64,000 nt of DNA from Aureimonas ureilytica (GTDB taxonomy: Bacteria; Pseudomonadota; Alphaproteobacteria; Rhizobiales; Rhizobiaceae), in contig NZ_LDQA01000009.1 in assembly GCF_001475935.1 (NCBI RefSeq), forward strand, positions 62,001-126,000. The letters run 5' to 3'. The notes below the pieces were generated by a model. The model was given only the letters and a program-made list of their open reading frames with translations. It had not been told where the DNA came from and searched no databases. The position numbers and the translations under genes were made by a program. Shown here piece after piece: positions 1 to 10,409 of this stretch. Numbering within the stretch: position 1 is the stretch's first letter; each line of letters begins with the position of its first letter.

Positions 1-2139
<2,139 letters not shown>

Positions 2140-2208
2140 GCGCCCCCGCGCAGGCTTGAGCCTCCCGCCCGTCTCGGCTCACAATGAGCGCCGGGGAGGA
2201 CATCCATC

Positions 2209-3312
2209 ATGATTCGAGCCGAACGCATCGACCGGGTGATCGATGAGGCCATCGCGGCGCGCCGCCTCGTCGGCGCCGTCGTGATGGTGGTCGAGGGTGG
2301 AGCCATCACCTATCGCCGCGCAGCCGGGCTGGCCGATCGGGAAGCCGGCATTCCGATGCGCGAGGACACGCTGTTTCGCGCGGCCTCTCTGACCAAGCCC
2401 CTGGTGGCGGCCACGATCCTGGCGCTGGCCGAGAAGGAGCGGCTCGCTCTCACCGACCCCGTGACGAAGTTCCTGCCAACCTTCCGGCCGAAACTCGCGG
2501 ACGGCCGCGAGCCGGCGATCACGCTGGCGCAGCTTCTGACCCATACGGCGGGTCTCACCTATTCCTATCCGCGCGACCGCGCGATCACCTCGGGCCTGCC
2601 CGACACGGCCGTGACGCTGGACGAGACGCTGCGCCGCATCGCCGCCCAGCCGCTCGCCTACGAGCCGGGCACGGCCTGGGCCTATTCCATGGCGACGGAC
2701 GTGCTGGGCGCGGTGGCGGCCGCCGTCCACGGCTCGACACTGGCCGAGGCCGTGCGCGCGCATGTGACCGGGCCGCTCGGGATGGCGGACACGGATTTCC
2801 CGCCGGTCGACGCCGCGCGCCTCGCCGTGCCCTATGGCGACGGCGAGGATGAGCCCGTGCGTATGGGCGAGCCGCATGTGATGGCGAGCCCCTGGGGCGA
2901 TTGGCTCACCTTCTCGCCGTCCCGCATCCTCAATCCATCCGCCTTCCAGTCCGGCGGCGCGGGCATGGCGACCACCGCGCCCGACTATATCCGCTTCCTC
3001 ACGGCCTTTCTGTCCGGCGGCGAGCCGATCCTCCAGCCGGACACGGTGCGCCGCGCGCTCGCCAACCAAACGGGCGAGGTCGAGCAGGCACCGGGCAAGC
3101 GCTTCAGCTATCTCGGCTCCACCACGATCGACCCGGCCCTGGCCGAGCTGCCTTGGCCGGCGGGCACCAATAGCTGGGGCGGCATCTACGGCCATATCTG
3201 GTCGATCGACCCCGCGAGCGACATCGCGATGGTCTCGCTCACCAACACCGCGCTCTATGGCGGCGAAGGCGCCTTTCCGCTCGCGCTGCGCCGCGCCCTC
3301 TATGACGGCTGA
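2209..3312 (+). CDS. Serine hydrolase, beta-lactamase / class C PBP fold (EstB-like)
   Basis: The 367-residue protein belongs to the class C beta-lactamase/esterase superfamily. The nucleophile motif is S60-L-T-K63 and the Tyr motif is Y159-S-M161, where most members have YxN or YSN. The segment GGAGMATTAPDYIRFLTA and the late GYGHxW-like SWGGIYGHIWSID fit the family. No signal peptide is seen, so it probably acts in the cytoplasm as an esterase or peptidase-like enzyme rather than as a periplasmic beta-lactamase. A strong GGGGAGGA ribosome site lies 8-12 bp before the ATG. It sits unusually between aroA and cmk. The substrate is unknown. Confidence 0.82.
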   Translation: MIRAERIDRVIDEAIAARRLVGAVVMVVEGGAITYRRAAGLADREAGIPMREDTLFRAASLTKPLVAATILALAEKERLALTDPVTKFLPTFRPKLADGREPAITLAQLLTHTAGLTYSYPRDRAITSGLPDTAVTLDETLRRIAAQPLAYEPGTAWAYSMATDVLGAVAAAVHGSTLAEAVRAHVTGPLGMADTDFPPVDAARLAVPYGDGEDEPVRMGEPHVMASPWGDWLTFSPSRILNPSAFQSGGAGMATTAPDYIRFLTAFLSGGEPILQPDTVRRALANQTGEVEQAPGKRFSYLGSTTIDPALAELPWPAGTNSWGGIYGHIWSIDPASDIAMVSLTNTALYGGEGAFPLALRRALYDG

Positions 3313-3456
3313 ATGTCAGACCTCTTTTTCAGCCAAAGCCATGTCCGCCTTGGGATAATCCGCGGACCGGGGCCAGGAGCCGTTGAGCTTGACCTTCGTT
3401 GACGGCAAGAAGGAGAAGCGCGCGCAGCTGTCGCGCGCAGAAGCATAAGAGGGACC

Positions 3457-4086
3457 ATGGCGCTCGTGATCGCGATCGACGGACCGGCGGCCGCCGGCAA
3501 GGGCACGCTCGCCAAGCGGCTCGCCGCCCATTACGGCCTGCCCCATCTCGACACCGGGCTTCTCTACCGCGCGGTCGGACGCCTGGCGCGCGAGCGCGGC
3601 GTCGATCTGGACGATCCCGAGGCCGCCGGGGCGGTGGCGCGCGATCTCGTGCCCTCGCATCTCGACGACGGCACGCTGCGCGGCCACGAGGCCGGAGAAC
3701 TCGCCTCGCGCGTCGCCGCCCATCCGCCGGTGCGTCAGGCCTTGGATGCCTTCCAGCGAAATTTTGCCGCGCAGCCCGGCGGCGCGGTTCTCGACGGGCG
3801 CGACATCGGCACGGTGATCTGCCCCGATGCGCCGGTGAAGCTCTTCGTCACCGCCTCGCCGGAGGTGCGCGCGCGCCGGCGCACGGACGAATTGCTCGCC
3901 AAGGGCCGGCCCGTGGATTACGAAACCATCCTCACCGAGGTGCGCGAGCGCGACCGGCGCGATGCCGGGCGCAGTGTCGCGCCGTTGAAACCAGCGGCCG
4001 ACGCGCGCTTGCTGGATACGAGCGAACTGGGTATAGAGGATGCGTTCCGGGCCGCTTGCGCAATCATCGACGGTGCGCCACATTAA
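3457..4086 (+). CDS. cmk: Cytidylate kinase
   Basis: Phosphorylates CMP and dCMP to the diphosphates with ATP in the cytoplasm. The 209-residue product has the P-loop GPAAAGKGT at residues 9-17, the DTGLLYRA segment that binds CMP, the conserved DGRDIGT motif near 111-117, and the RERDRRDAGR arginine-rich lid near 164-173. Length is typical for the family. It lies 245 bp upstream of rpsA, its usual neighbour. There is no obvious terminator between cmk and rpsA, so some cotranscription is likely. Confidence 0.97.
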   Translation: MALVIAIDGPAAAGKGTLAKRLAAHYGLPHLDTGLLYRAVGRLARERGVDLDDPEAAGAVARDLVPSHLDDGTLRGHEAGELASRVAAHPPVRQALDAFQRNFAAQPGGAVLDGRDIGTVICPDAPVKLFVTASPEVRARRRTDELLAKGRPVDYETILTEVRERDRRDAGRSVAPLKPAADARLLDTSELGIEDAFRAACAIIDGAPH

Positions 4087-4296
4087 CGGAACACGAAGAC
4101 GTCAGGCCGCCGCTTTCGAACCTTCAGGGGTTGGAAACGCGCGGTTTTAACGTATTCAATGTGAACGAACCATCGCCGAAGGCAGGTCCACCGCGCCGAA
4201 ACGGGCCTTGCCCGTCAGCCTCGATGATCGATCCAGAGCGGATCGGCACCGGGGCGGGACCGCCATCGGTACACGAAACGCGAACCCCGGCGCGCC

Positions 4297-4326
4297 GCTC
4301 CTCTCACGGAGAGGAGCCTCAAGGAG
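4297..4326 (+). promoter_or_regulatory. Hairpin beside the rpsA ribosome-binding site
   Basis: A perfect 9-bp inverted repeat, GCTCCTCTC (4297-4305) and GAGAGGAGC (4309-4317) with an ACG loop, ends 3 bp before the AAGGAG ribosome site (4321-4326) of rpsA. Autoregulation of S1 synthesis through leader structure is known in other bacteria. A similar role here is inference from position. Confidence 0.5.
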
Positions 4327-4331
4327 AACGA

Positions 4332-6029
4332 ATGTCCAACGCAGCAGTCTCGCGCGACGATTTCGCCGCGCTTCTCGAAGCCTCGTTCCACGATCAGGAT
4401 ATCGCCGAAGGTTCGGTTGTCCGCGGAACGGTCGTCGCGATCGAGAAGGACATGGCCGTCATCGATGCCGGCCTCAAGGTCGAGGGCCGCGTCGCCCTCA
4501 AGGAATTCGGCGGCAAGAGCGGCACCGAGCTCAAGGTCGGCGACACGGTCGAAGTCTATGTCGAGCGTATCGAGAACGCCCTCGGTGAAGCCGTTCTGTC
4601 GCGCGACAAGGCTCGCCGCGAAGAGAGCTGGGTCAAGCTCGAAGTCAAGTTCAACGCCGGCGAGAAGGTCGAAGGTCAGATCTTCAACCAGGTCAAGGGC
4701 GGCTTCACGGTCGACCTCGACGGTGCCGTCGCCTTCCTGCCCCGTTCGCAGGTGGACATCCGTCCGATCCGCGACGTCGGCCCGCTGATGAACACCCCGC
4801 AGCCGTTCCAGATCCTCAAGATGGACAAGCGCCGCGGCAACATCGTCGTCTCGCGCCGCACGGTTCTCGAAGAGTCGCGCGCCGAGCAGCGCTCCGAGAT
4901 CGTCCAGAACCTCGAAGAGGGTCAGGTCGTCGAGGGCGTGGTCAAGAACATCACCGACTACGGTGCGTTCGTCGACCTCGGCGGTATCGACGGTCTGCTC
5001 CATGTCACCGACATGGCGTGGCGCCGCGTCAACCACCCGACCGAAATCCTGCAGATCGGCCAGACCGTCAAGGTCCAGATCATCCGCATCAACCAGGAAA
5101 CCCACCGCATCTCGCTCGGCATGAAGCAGCTCGAGGCGGATCCTTGGGAAGGCATCGGCGTCAAGTACCCGATGGGCGTGAAGGTCTCGGGTCGCGTGAC
5201 GAACATCACCGACTACGGCGCCTTCGTCGAACTGGAGCCGGGCATCGAAGGCCTGATCCACGTTTCCGAAATGTCGTGGACCAAGAAGAACGTCCATCCG
5301 GGCAAGATCCTTTCGACCTCGCAGGAAGTCGAAGTGGTCGTCCTGGAAGTCGATCCGGTCAAGCGCCGCATCTCGCTCGGCCTCAAGCAGACGCTCCAGA
5401 ACCCCTGGGAAGCGTTCCGCGACCAGTTCCCGGTCGGCACGATCGTCGAGGGCGAGGTCAAGAACAAGACCGAGTTCGGCCTCTTCATCGGTCTGGACGG
5501 CGACGTGGACGGCATGGTCCACCTGTCGGATCTCGACTGGAACCGTCCGGGCGAGCAGGTCATCGACGAGTACAACAAGGGCGACATGGTCAAGGCGCAG
5601 GTTCTTGACGTGGACGTCGAGAAGGAGCGCATCTCGCTCGGCATCAAGCAGGTCGGCGGCGACACGTTCACCGCTGTGGCCGAGAGCGGCGACATGCGTC
5701 GCGGCTCGGTGGTCACCTGCGAAGTGACGGCCGTCAACGAGGGTGGCATCGAAGTCCAGATCGCCGATACCGATCTGACCAGCTTCATCCGCCGCAGCGA
5801 CCTCGGCCGCGATCGCGACGATCAGCGTCCGGAGAAGTTCTCGGTCGGCCAGAAGGTGGATGCTCGCATCACCCAGTTCGACAAGAAGGCCCGTCGCATC
5901 GCCGTCTCGATCAAGGCGATGCAGATCGCCGAAGAGAAGGAAGCCGTGGCGCAGTACGGCTCGACCGACTCCGGCTCCTCGCTCGGCGACATCCTCGCCG
6001 CCGCGATGAAGAACCGCGAAGAGCAGTAA
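4332..6029 (+). CDS. rpsA: 30S ribosomal protein S1
   Basis: Binds mRNA on the small ribosomal subunit and helps translation initiation. The 565-residue product carries six S1 RNA-binding repeats at about 27-92, 110-176, 197-265, 282-352, 369-439 and 456-528; repeats 3 to 5 are the most canonical, with NITDYGAFV in repeats 3 and 4 and the variant NKTEFGLFI in repeat 5. The reading frame is open upstream to 3399, but the ATG at 4332 follows an AAGGAG ribosome site by 5 bp and gives family length. Codon use is noticeably more biased than in neighbours, as expected of a highly expressed gene. A strong terminator follows. Confidence 0.97.
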   Translation: MSNAAVSRDDFAALLEASFHDQDIAEGSVVRGTVVAIEKDMAVIDAGLKVEGRVALKEFGGKSGTELKVGDTVEVYVERIENALGEAVLSRDKARREESWVKLEVKFNAGEKVEGQIFNQVKGGFTVDLDGAVAFLPRSQVDIRPIRDVGPLMNTPQPFQILKMDKRRGNIVVSRRTVLEESRAEQRSEIVQNLEEGQVVEGVVKNITDYGAFVDLGGIDGLLHVTDMAWRRVNHPTEILQIGQTVKVQIIRINQETHRISLGMKQLEADPWEGIGVKYPMGVKVSGRVTNITDYGAFVELEPGIEGLIHVSEMSWTKKNVHPGKILSTSQEVEVVVLEVDPVKRRISLGLKQTLQNPWEAFRDQFPVGTIVEGEVKNKTEFGLFIGLDGDVDGMVHLSDLDWNRPGEQVIDEYNKGDMVKAQVLDVDVEKERISLGIKQVGGDTFTAVAESGDMRRGSVVTCEVTAVNEGGIEVQIADTDLTSFIRRSDLGRDRDDQRPEKFSVGQKVDARITQFDKKARRIAVSIKAMQIAEEKEAVAQYGSTDSGSSLGDILAAAMKNREEQ

Positions 6030-6078
6030 TCATAAGGCAAGGGCCGCCCAAACGGCGGCCCGGCCCGATCGAACGCTG

Positions 6079-6110
6079 AGCCCGCGCCGAGAGATCGGCG
6101 CGGGCTTTTT
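6079..6110 (+). terminator. Rho-independent terminator after rpsA
   Basis: A perfect 12-bp stem (6079-6090 with 6095-6106) closes a GAGA loop and runs into TTTTT. A second GC-rich hairpin (6041-6048 with 6054-6061) precedes it without a T tract. Together they end the aroA-rpsA region. Confidence 0.92.
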
Positions 6111-6340
6111 CGTGGCCGCCCCTGAATGATCAGGTGACGCGGCCACGATCGTGCCGACGCGAGGAATGGATCAGTTCGATTTCGAATACCATCCGCGATG
6201 GAATCTTGGAGCATCCCTTCTCAGGTGAGTTGAATTCCTGCTCCATCGGGACGACACTGACGCAAGGGCGCGTAAGCAAAACCCCACCCATGCCCGAACG
6301 CAATGCGCAGCGCGACCGAAGGGGGATCGGTTGTTTCTGT

Positions 6341-6354
6341 AACGATCGATCGTT
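6341..6354. promoter_or_regulatory. Perfect 14-bp palindrome before the LuxR-type gene
   Basis: AACGATCGATCGTT is fully palindromic and ends 16 bp before the start codon, just upstream of the AAGGAA ribosome site. Its size and place suit an operator for a dimeric HTH protein, possibly the adjacent LuxR-type product. That link is inferred. Confidence 0.5.
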
Positions 6355-6370
6355 CACCTTAAGGAAATTC

Positions 6371-7528
6371 ATGGCGAGCCATGACGACAGGGAGGACGAT
6401 CTTCACGATCTGATCGTGGAGGCGTCCGGGAGGCCCGAACTCTGGGACGAGGTTCTGACGGCTCTGATCGAGCAGTTCGGATCACACGCCGGCGCGCTTT
6501 ATCTTCATTATAATTCCGGCGCTACGCGATCAGCCCCGGTCGTAACAGAGGTCATTCCCTTCCAGGGCTATGGTGCGGGTATGCTCGAACGCTACAACGA
6601 GCACTACCACGCCCTGAACCCATTCCATGCCAATGGTTCGCTCTTCACACCCGGCCGTGCCCTCACCGAAGCCAATCTGAAGGAAATCTCGCGAGACTTC
6701 GACATCGCCGAAACGGAGTTCTTCGTCGATTGGTGCCGCCCGCAGAACTTCTACTATACGATGGGGGAAATCCTTTTGAAGGATGATACGCCCCTAACCC
6801 TTTGGTTGAACCGGGGCCAGCGCTCGCGAGCCTATGGTTTGGATGAGCAGCGGCGCTTCCACCGCCTGTCGCGCAGCGTACTCTCGGCCATTCGCACAGC
6901 CGAGCGCCTCGGCGAGGCGCAAGCGGAACTCGCGCTGGCTCATCAGGCTCTGGAAATCCAAAGGGTGGCGGTGCTCACGCTCGACCGCGCGATGAAGCTC
7001 CGCGATGCCAATGCGCTGGCCGAGGAGGTGCTGCGTCGCGAGGATGGATTGAGGTCCCGTCAGGGCCATATCGAGCCGACGGACCCGAAAGACGCCATCG
7101 CGTTTCGCCAGGCTGTTCATCGGGTCACGACGCCGCTCCATGGCTTGGCCTCTCCCGACACCAGCTTGACGATCCGCAGACCAAACAATCAGTTTCCCTA
7201 TCAGGTTTTCGTAGCGGCAACCCGTGGCCGGAAAGCATTCCTGAGGTTTTCTCCGGCGGAGACGGCCGTCTTGACCTTCCGGGCCACATCACGAAATTGT
7301 GCTCCTGATCTCTCCTCGTTCGGGGCGCACTTCCACCTGACGCCCTCCGAACTGCGTTTGGCGGAAGCTTTGCGGGATGGCGCTCCTCTTCCCGTAGCGG
7401 CCAAGGCGTTGGGTATCGGCTACGAGACCGCGCGTAGCCAACTCAAGGCTGTTTTCGCCAAGACGGGAACACAACGACAGGCCGAACTAACGCCAATCAT
7501 AAGCCTATGGTTGAATTCCGGAACGTAG
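6371..7528 (+). CDS. LuxR-type HTH transcriptional regulator
   Basis: A 385-residue putative regulator. The last ~70 residues form a LuxR/GerE-type helix-turn-helix (LTPSELRLAEAL ... GIGYETARSQLKAVFAKTGTQRQAEL). The N-terminal ~300 residues resemble no sensor domain I can name and lack obvious membrane segments or a phosphoacceptor site. The ATG at 6371 follows an AAGGAAA ribosome site; the frame is open back to 6134, but that extension overlaps the AT-rich leader and palindrome. Base composition is lower in GC than the flanks. The small HTH gene downstream is clearly similar to this protein's C-terminus, so the two are probably paralogous regulators of one circuit. Confidence 0.8.
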   Translation: MASHDDREDDLHDLIVEASGRPELWDEVLTALIEQFGSHAGALYLHYNSGATRSAPVVTEVIPFQGYGAGMLERYNEHYHALNPFHANGSLFTPGRALTEANLKEISRDFDIAETEFFVDWCRPQNFYYTMGEILLKDDTPLTLWLNRGQRSRAYGLDEQRRFHRLSRSVLSAIRTAERLGEAQAELALAHQALEIQRVAVLTLDRAMKLRDANALAEEVLRREDGLRSRQGHIEPTDPKDAIAFRQAVHRVTTPLHGLASPDTSLTIRRPNNQFPYQVFVAATRGRKAFLRFSPAETAVLTFRATSRNCAPDLSSFGAHFHLTPSELRLAEALRDGAPLPVAAKALGIGYETARSQLKAVFAKTGTQRQAELTPIISLWLNSGT

Positions 7529-7560
7529 AGAAAACTCAAAGCTCAACCATGAAAAACATT

Positions 7561-7576
7561 TCACCCGATTGGGTGA
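7561..7576. promoter_or_regulatory. 16-bp inverted repeat between the LuxR-type genes
   Basis: TCACCC-GATT-GGGTGA is a perfect inverted repeat with a 4-bp centre in the AT-rich spacer. No T tract follows, so it looks more like a protein-binding site than a terminator. Confidence 0.35.
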
Positions 7577-7627
7577 CGACGCATTCACCTCCGGCGTGCA
7601 CAACATGTTATAGTTCTTTTCCGATAG

Positions 7628-7642
7628 TTACATATGTAAGGA
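7628..7642. promoter_or_regulatory. Palindrome overlapping the ribosome site of the small HTH gene
   Basis: TTACATATGTAA (7628-7639) is a perfect 12-bp palindrome that overlaps the AAGGA ribosome site (7638-7642) of the gene starting at 7650. A protein bound here would block expression directly, so an autorepression site is plausible. Confidence 0.45.
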
Positions 7643-7649
7643 CGCCATA

Positions 7650-7970
7650 ATGGATGCCGCCCCCAACGATGATCAGAGGGTTGCCTTCACCCGTCGCAAG
7701 GTTGAACATCGAAAGACCTTTGAAACGTTTCAAATCGATGAGGGATTTGCTCGAAAGCTGCGCGCGTTCGGCGACCGTTACCAGTTGACCATGGCGGAGC
7801 TTCGGCTCGTGATCGTCCTGCAGGAAGGGCGTGGCCTGAAAGCGGCGGCCCGGCGCATCGGCGTCGGCTACGAAACCGTCCGCACGCAGGTCAAATCCGT
7901 TTTCATCAAAACCGGAACCAAGCGACAAGCGGACGTCGTGACGTTGCTCGCGTCCTTTTCGGAAAGCTGA
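7650..7970 (+). CDS. Small standalone LuxR-type HTH protein
   Basis: A 106-residue protein that is little more than one helix-turn-helix domain (about residues 40-103). The stretch LTMAELRLVIVLQEG ... GVGYETVRTQVKSVFIKTGTKRQAD closely parallels the C-terminus of the upstream LuxR-type regulator (GIGYETARSQLKAVFAKTGTQRQAE). With no sensor domain it could compete for the same DNA sites or act as a constitutive partner. An AAGGA ribosome site lies 7 bp before the ATG. The flanking DNA is AT-rich for this window. The function is inferred from the domain only. Confidence 0.72.
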   Translation: MDAAPNDDQRVAFTRRKVEHRKTFETFQIDEGFARKLRAFGDRYQLTMAELRLVIVLQEGRGLKAAARRIGVGYETVRTQVKSVFIKTGTKRQADVVTLLASFSES

Positions 7971-8177
7971 GCGCTCCTTTCGCCCTTCACGCTCATACGC
8001 CGTCTGTGTCGTATGCCGATCGCCGAGCCGGCGGCCTGCGACCTTTTGGACTTTCAACTTGAAGGCGCGGCTTCATTCCTGCAAGTTACACTTACGATTA
8101 GCAAAGGACCGATCGCTATGATTCCGTGGCGCTGCGTTCCAATCCGCCTTTCTTTCTCGTGAAGCGAGCCGAAGAGC

Positions 8178-8480
8178 ATGTCACCCCGTCTGGACGATAG
8201 ACCCCATGTCCTCGGATCGGCCGCCTCGACGCCGAAACTCGGATCCCAAGCGAAGCAGGGTGAGGCGCGGCCGCGCGCCCCCCTGGCCGAGGGCGAGCCG
8301 CTGGAGCGCTCGCCTTGGCATGTCAGCCTGTTTCTTCGCCGCTTCCTTCTGGCGCTCGCCGTCGGACTGCCGGCCATTTTCCTCGTGTCAGACAGTTGGG
8401 GCGAAGCCTTTCTGCTGAGTGCCGTGTTCGTGGTTGCGCTTCAGGCGATCTATCTGGTTCTGGCCTTCCTGTTCATCTGA
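8178..8480 (+). CDS. Small membrane protein, possible SyrA/ExoX-type exopolysaccharide repressor
   Basis: A 100-residue protein with a polar N-terminus (residues 1-45) and two membrane segments (about 52-71 and 76-99). The pattern RRFLLALAVGLPAIFLV, a Trp near the second helix, and QAIYLVLAFLF resembles the short SyrA/ExoX family of rhizobia, which modulates exopolysaccharide synthesis at the inner membrane. The resemblance is by eye and weak because such short hydrophobic proteins look alike. No exo genes are in the window. Confidence 0.5.
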   Translation: MSPRLDDRPHVLGSAASTPKLGSQAKQGEARPRAPLAEGEPLERSPWHVSLFLRRFLLALAVGLPAIFLVSDSWGEAFLLSAVFVVALQAIYLVLAFLFI

Positions 8481-8558
8481 CCCCGCTTCGGGCTTGTCGG
8501 CGCTGTCAGCCTGTGCGACCTGCGCTCATCGAGCCGCAGTCGAGGGAGCACCAGAGGC

Positions 8559-9146
8559 ATGGAACGGTTTCACGAGATCGGACGCGGCAAGATCGCCGCC
8601 ATCGCGACCTCGCTCGAGATGCGGCAGCGGCCGCCCTTGCGGCCCGCGCCTGAAGCGCTGATGGGTGAAATCGTCCCTTGGACGCAGCCCGATGCCGACA
8701 CCTATCTCGCCCTTTACCGCAAGGTCGGCGGCGCGCATCTCTGGTTCTCGCGCCTCTATATGAGCCAAGCCGAACTCGATGCCGTGCTCCAGAACCCGGC
8801 GACAGCGATCTTCTCCTGGCGTGTGGCGGGCGAAGACGAGGGCCTTCTGGAACTCGACTTCTCCGAGCCGGAGAGCTGCGAGATCAAATATTTCGGTGTC
8901 TCCGAGAGCCAGCAGGGAACGGGCGCGGCGCGCGCGCTGATGAACCACGCGATCGAGACGGCCTTTGCGCGGCCCGTGCAGCGTCTCTGGCTGCACACGA
9001 ACACGATCGACCACCCCCGCGCCCTCGCCTTCTACCAGCGCAGCGGCTTCGTCCCCATCGGCCAAAGCCTGGAGATCGCCGACGATCCACGCCTCAACGG
9101 CGCGCTGCCGCGCGATGCCGCGCCCCATGTCCCGATCTTCGACTGA
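8559..9146 (+). CDS. GNAT-family N-acetyltransferase
   Basis: A 195-residue protein with the acetyl-CoA-binding motif A (IKYFGVSESQQGTGAARALMNHA) and the later motif B (RALAFYQRSGFVPIG). The N-terminal 35 residues precede the core fold. GAGG lies a few bases before the ATG at 8559. It is convergent with the AraC gene, the stops being 9 bp apart. The substrate cannot be told from sequence. Confidence 0.85.
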   Translation: MERFHEIGRGKIAAIATSLEMRQRPPLRPAPEALMGEIVPWTQPDADTYLALYRKVGGAHLWFSRLYMSQAELDAVLQNPATAIFSWRVAGEDEGLLELDFSEPESCEIKYFGVSESQQGTGAARALMNHAIETAFARPVQRLWLHTNTIDHPRALAFYQRSGFVPIGQSLEIADDPRLNGALPRDAAPHVPIFD

Positions 9147-9155
9147 TCATTCTGT

Positions 9156-10019
9156 TCATCGGGCTTTGGCTGCCGCGCGATAGGCAGCCGGGGTCAAGCC
9201 CGTCTCGGCCTTGAAGACACGCGTCAGGTGGCTCTGGCTGGTGAAGCCGCAGGCGAAGGCGATGTCGGCGATGGCGCCCGCGCCCGCAAGGAGGTGCCGC
9301 GCCCGCTCCACCCGCCGCCGGCGAACATAGGAATGGGGTGAAACGCCGAAGCTTTCGCGGAACATGCGCTGGAAGTGGAAGGCGCTGAGCCCGGCCGCTT
9401 CGGCCAGATCGTCCAGCCGCAGCGCACCCTCCAGCCCCGCCTCGACATGATCGATAACGCGCCGGCGGAGATGCGGTGCGAGGCCGCCCTTCAAATACGG
9501 TCGCGCCCCCACACCGGCCGACAGGCAGAGGCCCAGCGCTTCGCCCATCGCTTCCTCGGCCGCCAGAGATTCGCCAGAGCGGACCGCGCCTGCCAGACGC
9601 TCCATGGCCAGTGCCAGACGCGGCTGTTCGGAAAAGGTCGCCTCCGGCAGAACCATCAGCCGCGCATCGCGCTCGAACGCTTCGGCAAAGTAGCGGCGCG
9701 CCTCCGCGTCCGGCAGATAGAGATGGACGAATTCGAACGTGTCGGAAATCTCCCATTCCGAGGAATGGCCCTGCGGCAGGACGCAGACCGCGCCTGGCCG
9801 ACCACTTGCCATCTGACGGCCGAGACGGCGCGTCCCCTCGCCGCCCCGCAGATAGAGGCTGATCGTATGCCCCTGCGGCCGCTCATAGCGCACGCGGTCG
9901 CGCGCATTGGTCCAGATCGCAGCCGAGCGCCCCGAGCCCAGATCGAGCCGATGCGTCGCGCGGGCGCTGGGCGAGGCCGAAAGCGCGTCGAACACGGAAG
10001 GCGGGGCGGAGAGCGGCAT
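9156..10019 (-). CDS. AraC-family transcriptional regulator
   Basis: A 287-residue product with an N-terminal cupin-like sensing region (about 30-150) and a C-terminal double HTH (about 205-283; LDDLAEAAGLSAFHFQRMFRESFG and IADIAFACGFTSQSHLTRVFKAETG). The frame stays open far upstream, but the first sensible ATG is at 10019. It is divergent from the EamA exporter at 10410, so it may control that gene; this is inference. The best Shine-Dalgarno match lies about 20 nt from the ATG inside a small hairpin. Confidence 0.85.
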   Translation of the reverse strand: MPLSAPPSVFDALSASPSARATHRLDLGSGRSAAIWTNARDRVRYERPQGHTISLYLRGGEGTRRLGRQMASGRPGAVCVLPQGHSSEWEISDTFEFVHLYLPDAEARRYFAEAFERDARLMVLPEATFSEQPRLALAMERLAGAVRSGESLAAEEAMGEALGLCLSAGVGARPYLKGGLAPHLRRRVIDHVEAGLEGALRLDDLAEAAGLSAFHFQRMFRESFGVSPHSYVRRRRVERARHLLAGAGAIADIAFACGFTSQSHLTRVFKAETGLTPAAYRAAAKAR

Positions 10020-10409
10020 GGAAAGTGTCCGGGCGATCCCCTCCTGAAGGGGCTTTAGCGCCGATCTTGCGCGCGAGCAGCGGGTTTTCACAAGCTCGTT
10101 CCACCGCAAGAAACGGCAAGAGCGTCGAGTGCGGAGCGCGTAAGGAGATGGCGAATGAGAGCGCCGAACGGTCGCCCCCGTGTGAACGGACAAGGGTGGG
10201 TGGTAGCGGCGAGGTTGAGCCGGGGCCGAGCAGGGCCGTGCCGTCCTACACGAACGGGCAGGCATGGGCTGCGTGCGGAACCGGTTCCAGCCTGATGACG
10301 CGGGCGGCCAGTCTCGCCGCGTGGCAGGCGCCCCCCGCACCCGCCAACCCGCCCTGCGAACCACGCGGCTCCTTGGGACGCTCCCATTCTTTGCGACCGG
10401 AGACGCACC
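10020..10409. other. 390-bp divergent regulatory region between araC-type and eamA-type genes
   Basis: No credible gene is seen. It should hold both divergent promoters. A short hairpin, CCCCT-CCTGA-AGGGG (10038-10052), covers the AGGAGG of the AraC mRNA on the minus strand. A GGAGA ribosome site lies just before 10410. The reading frames crossing this region lack start signals or recognisable domains. Confidence 0.5.

Noticed and set aside
2209-3312. Antibiotic-resistance beta-lactamase
   Set aside because: There is no signal peptide and no YxN motif; an esterase or peptidase-like hydrolase fits better.
3399-4331. In-frame extension of rpsA by 311 residues
   Set aside because: It runs through cmk in another frame and has no family match; AAGGAG and normal length place the start at 4332.
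4215-5522. 435-residue minus-strand open frame
   Set aside because: Antisense shadow of rpsA, whose strong codon bias keeps the opposite frame open.
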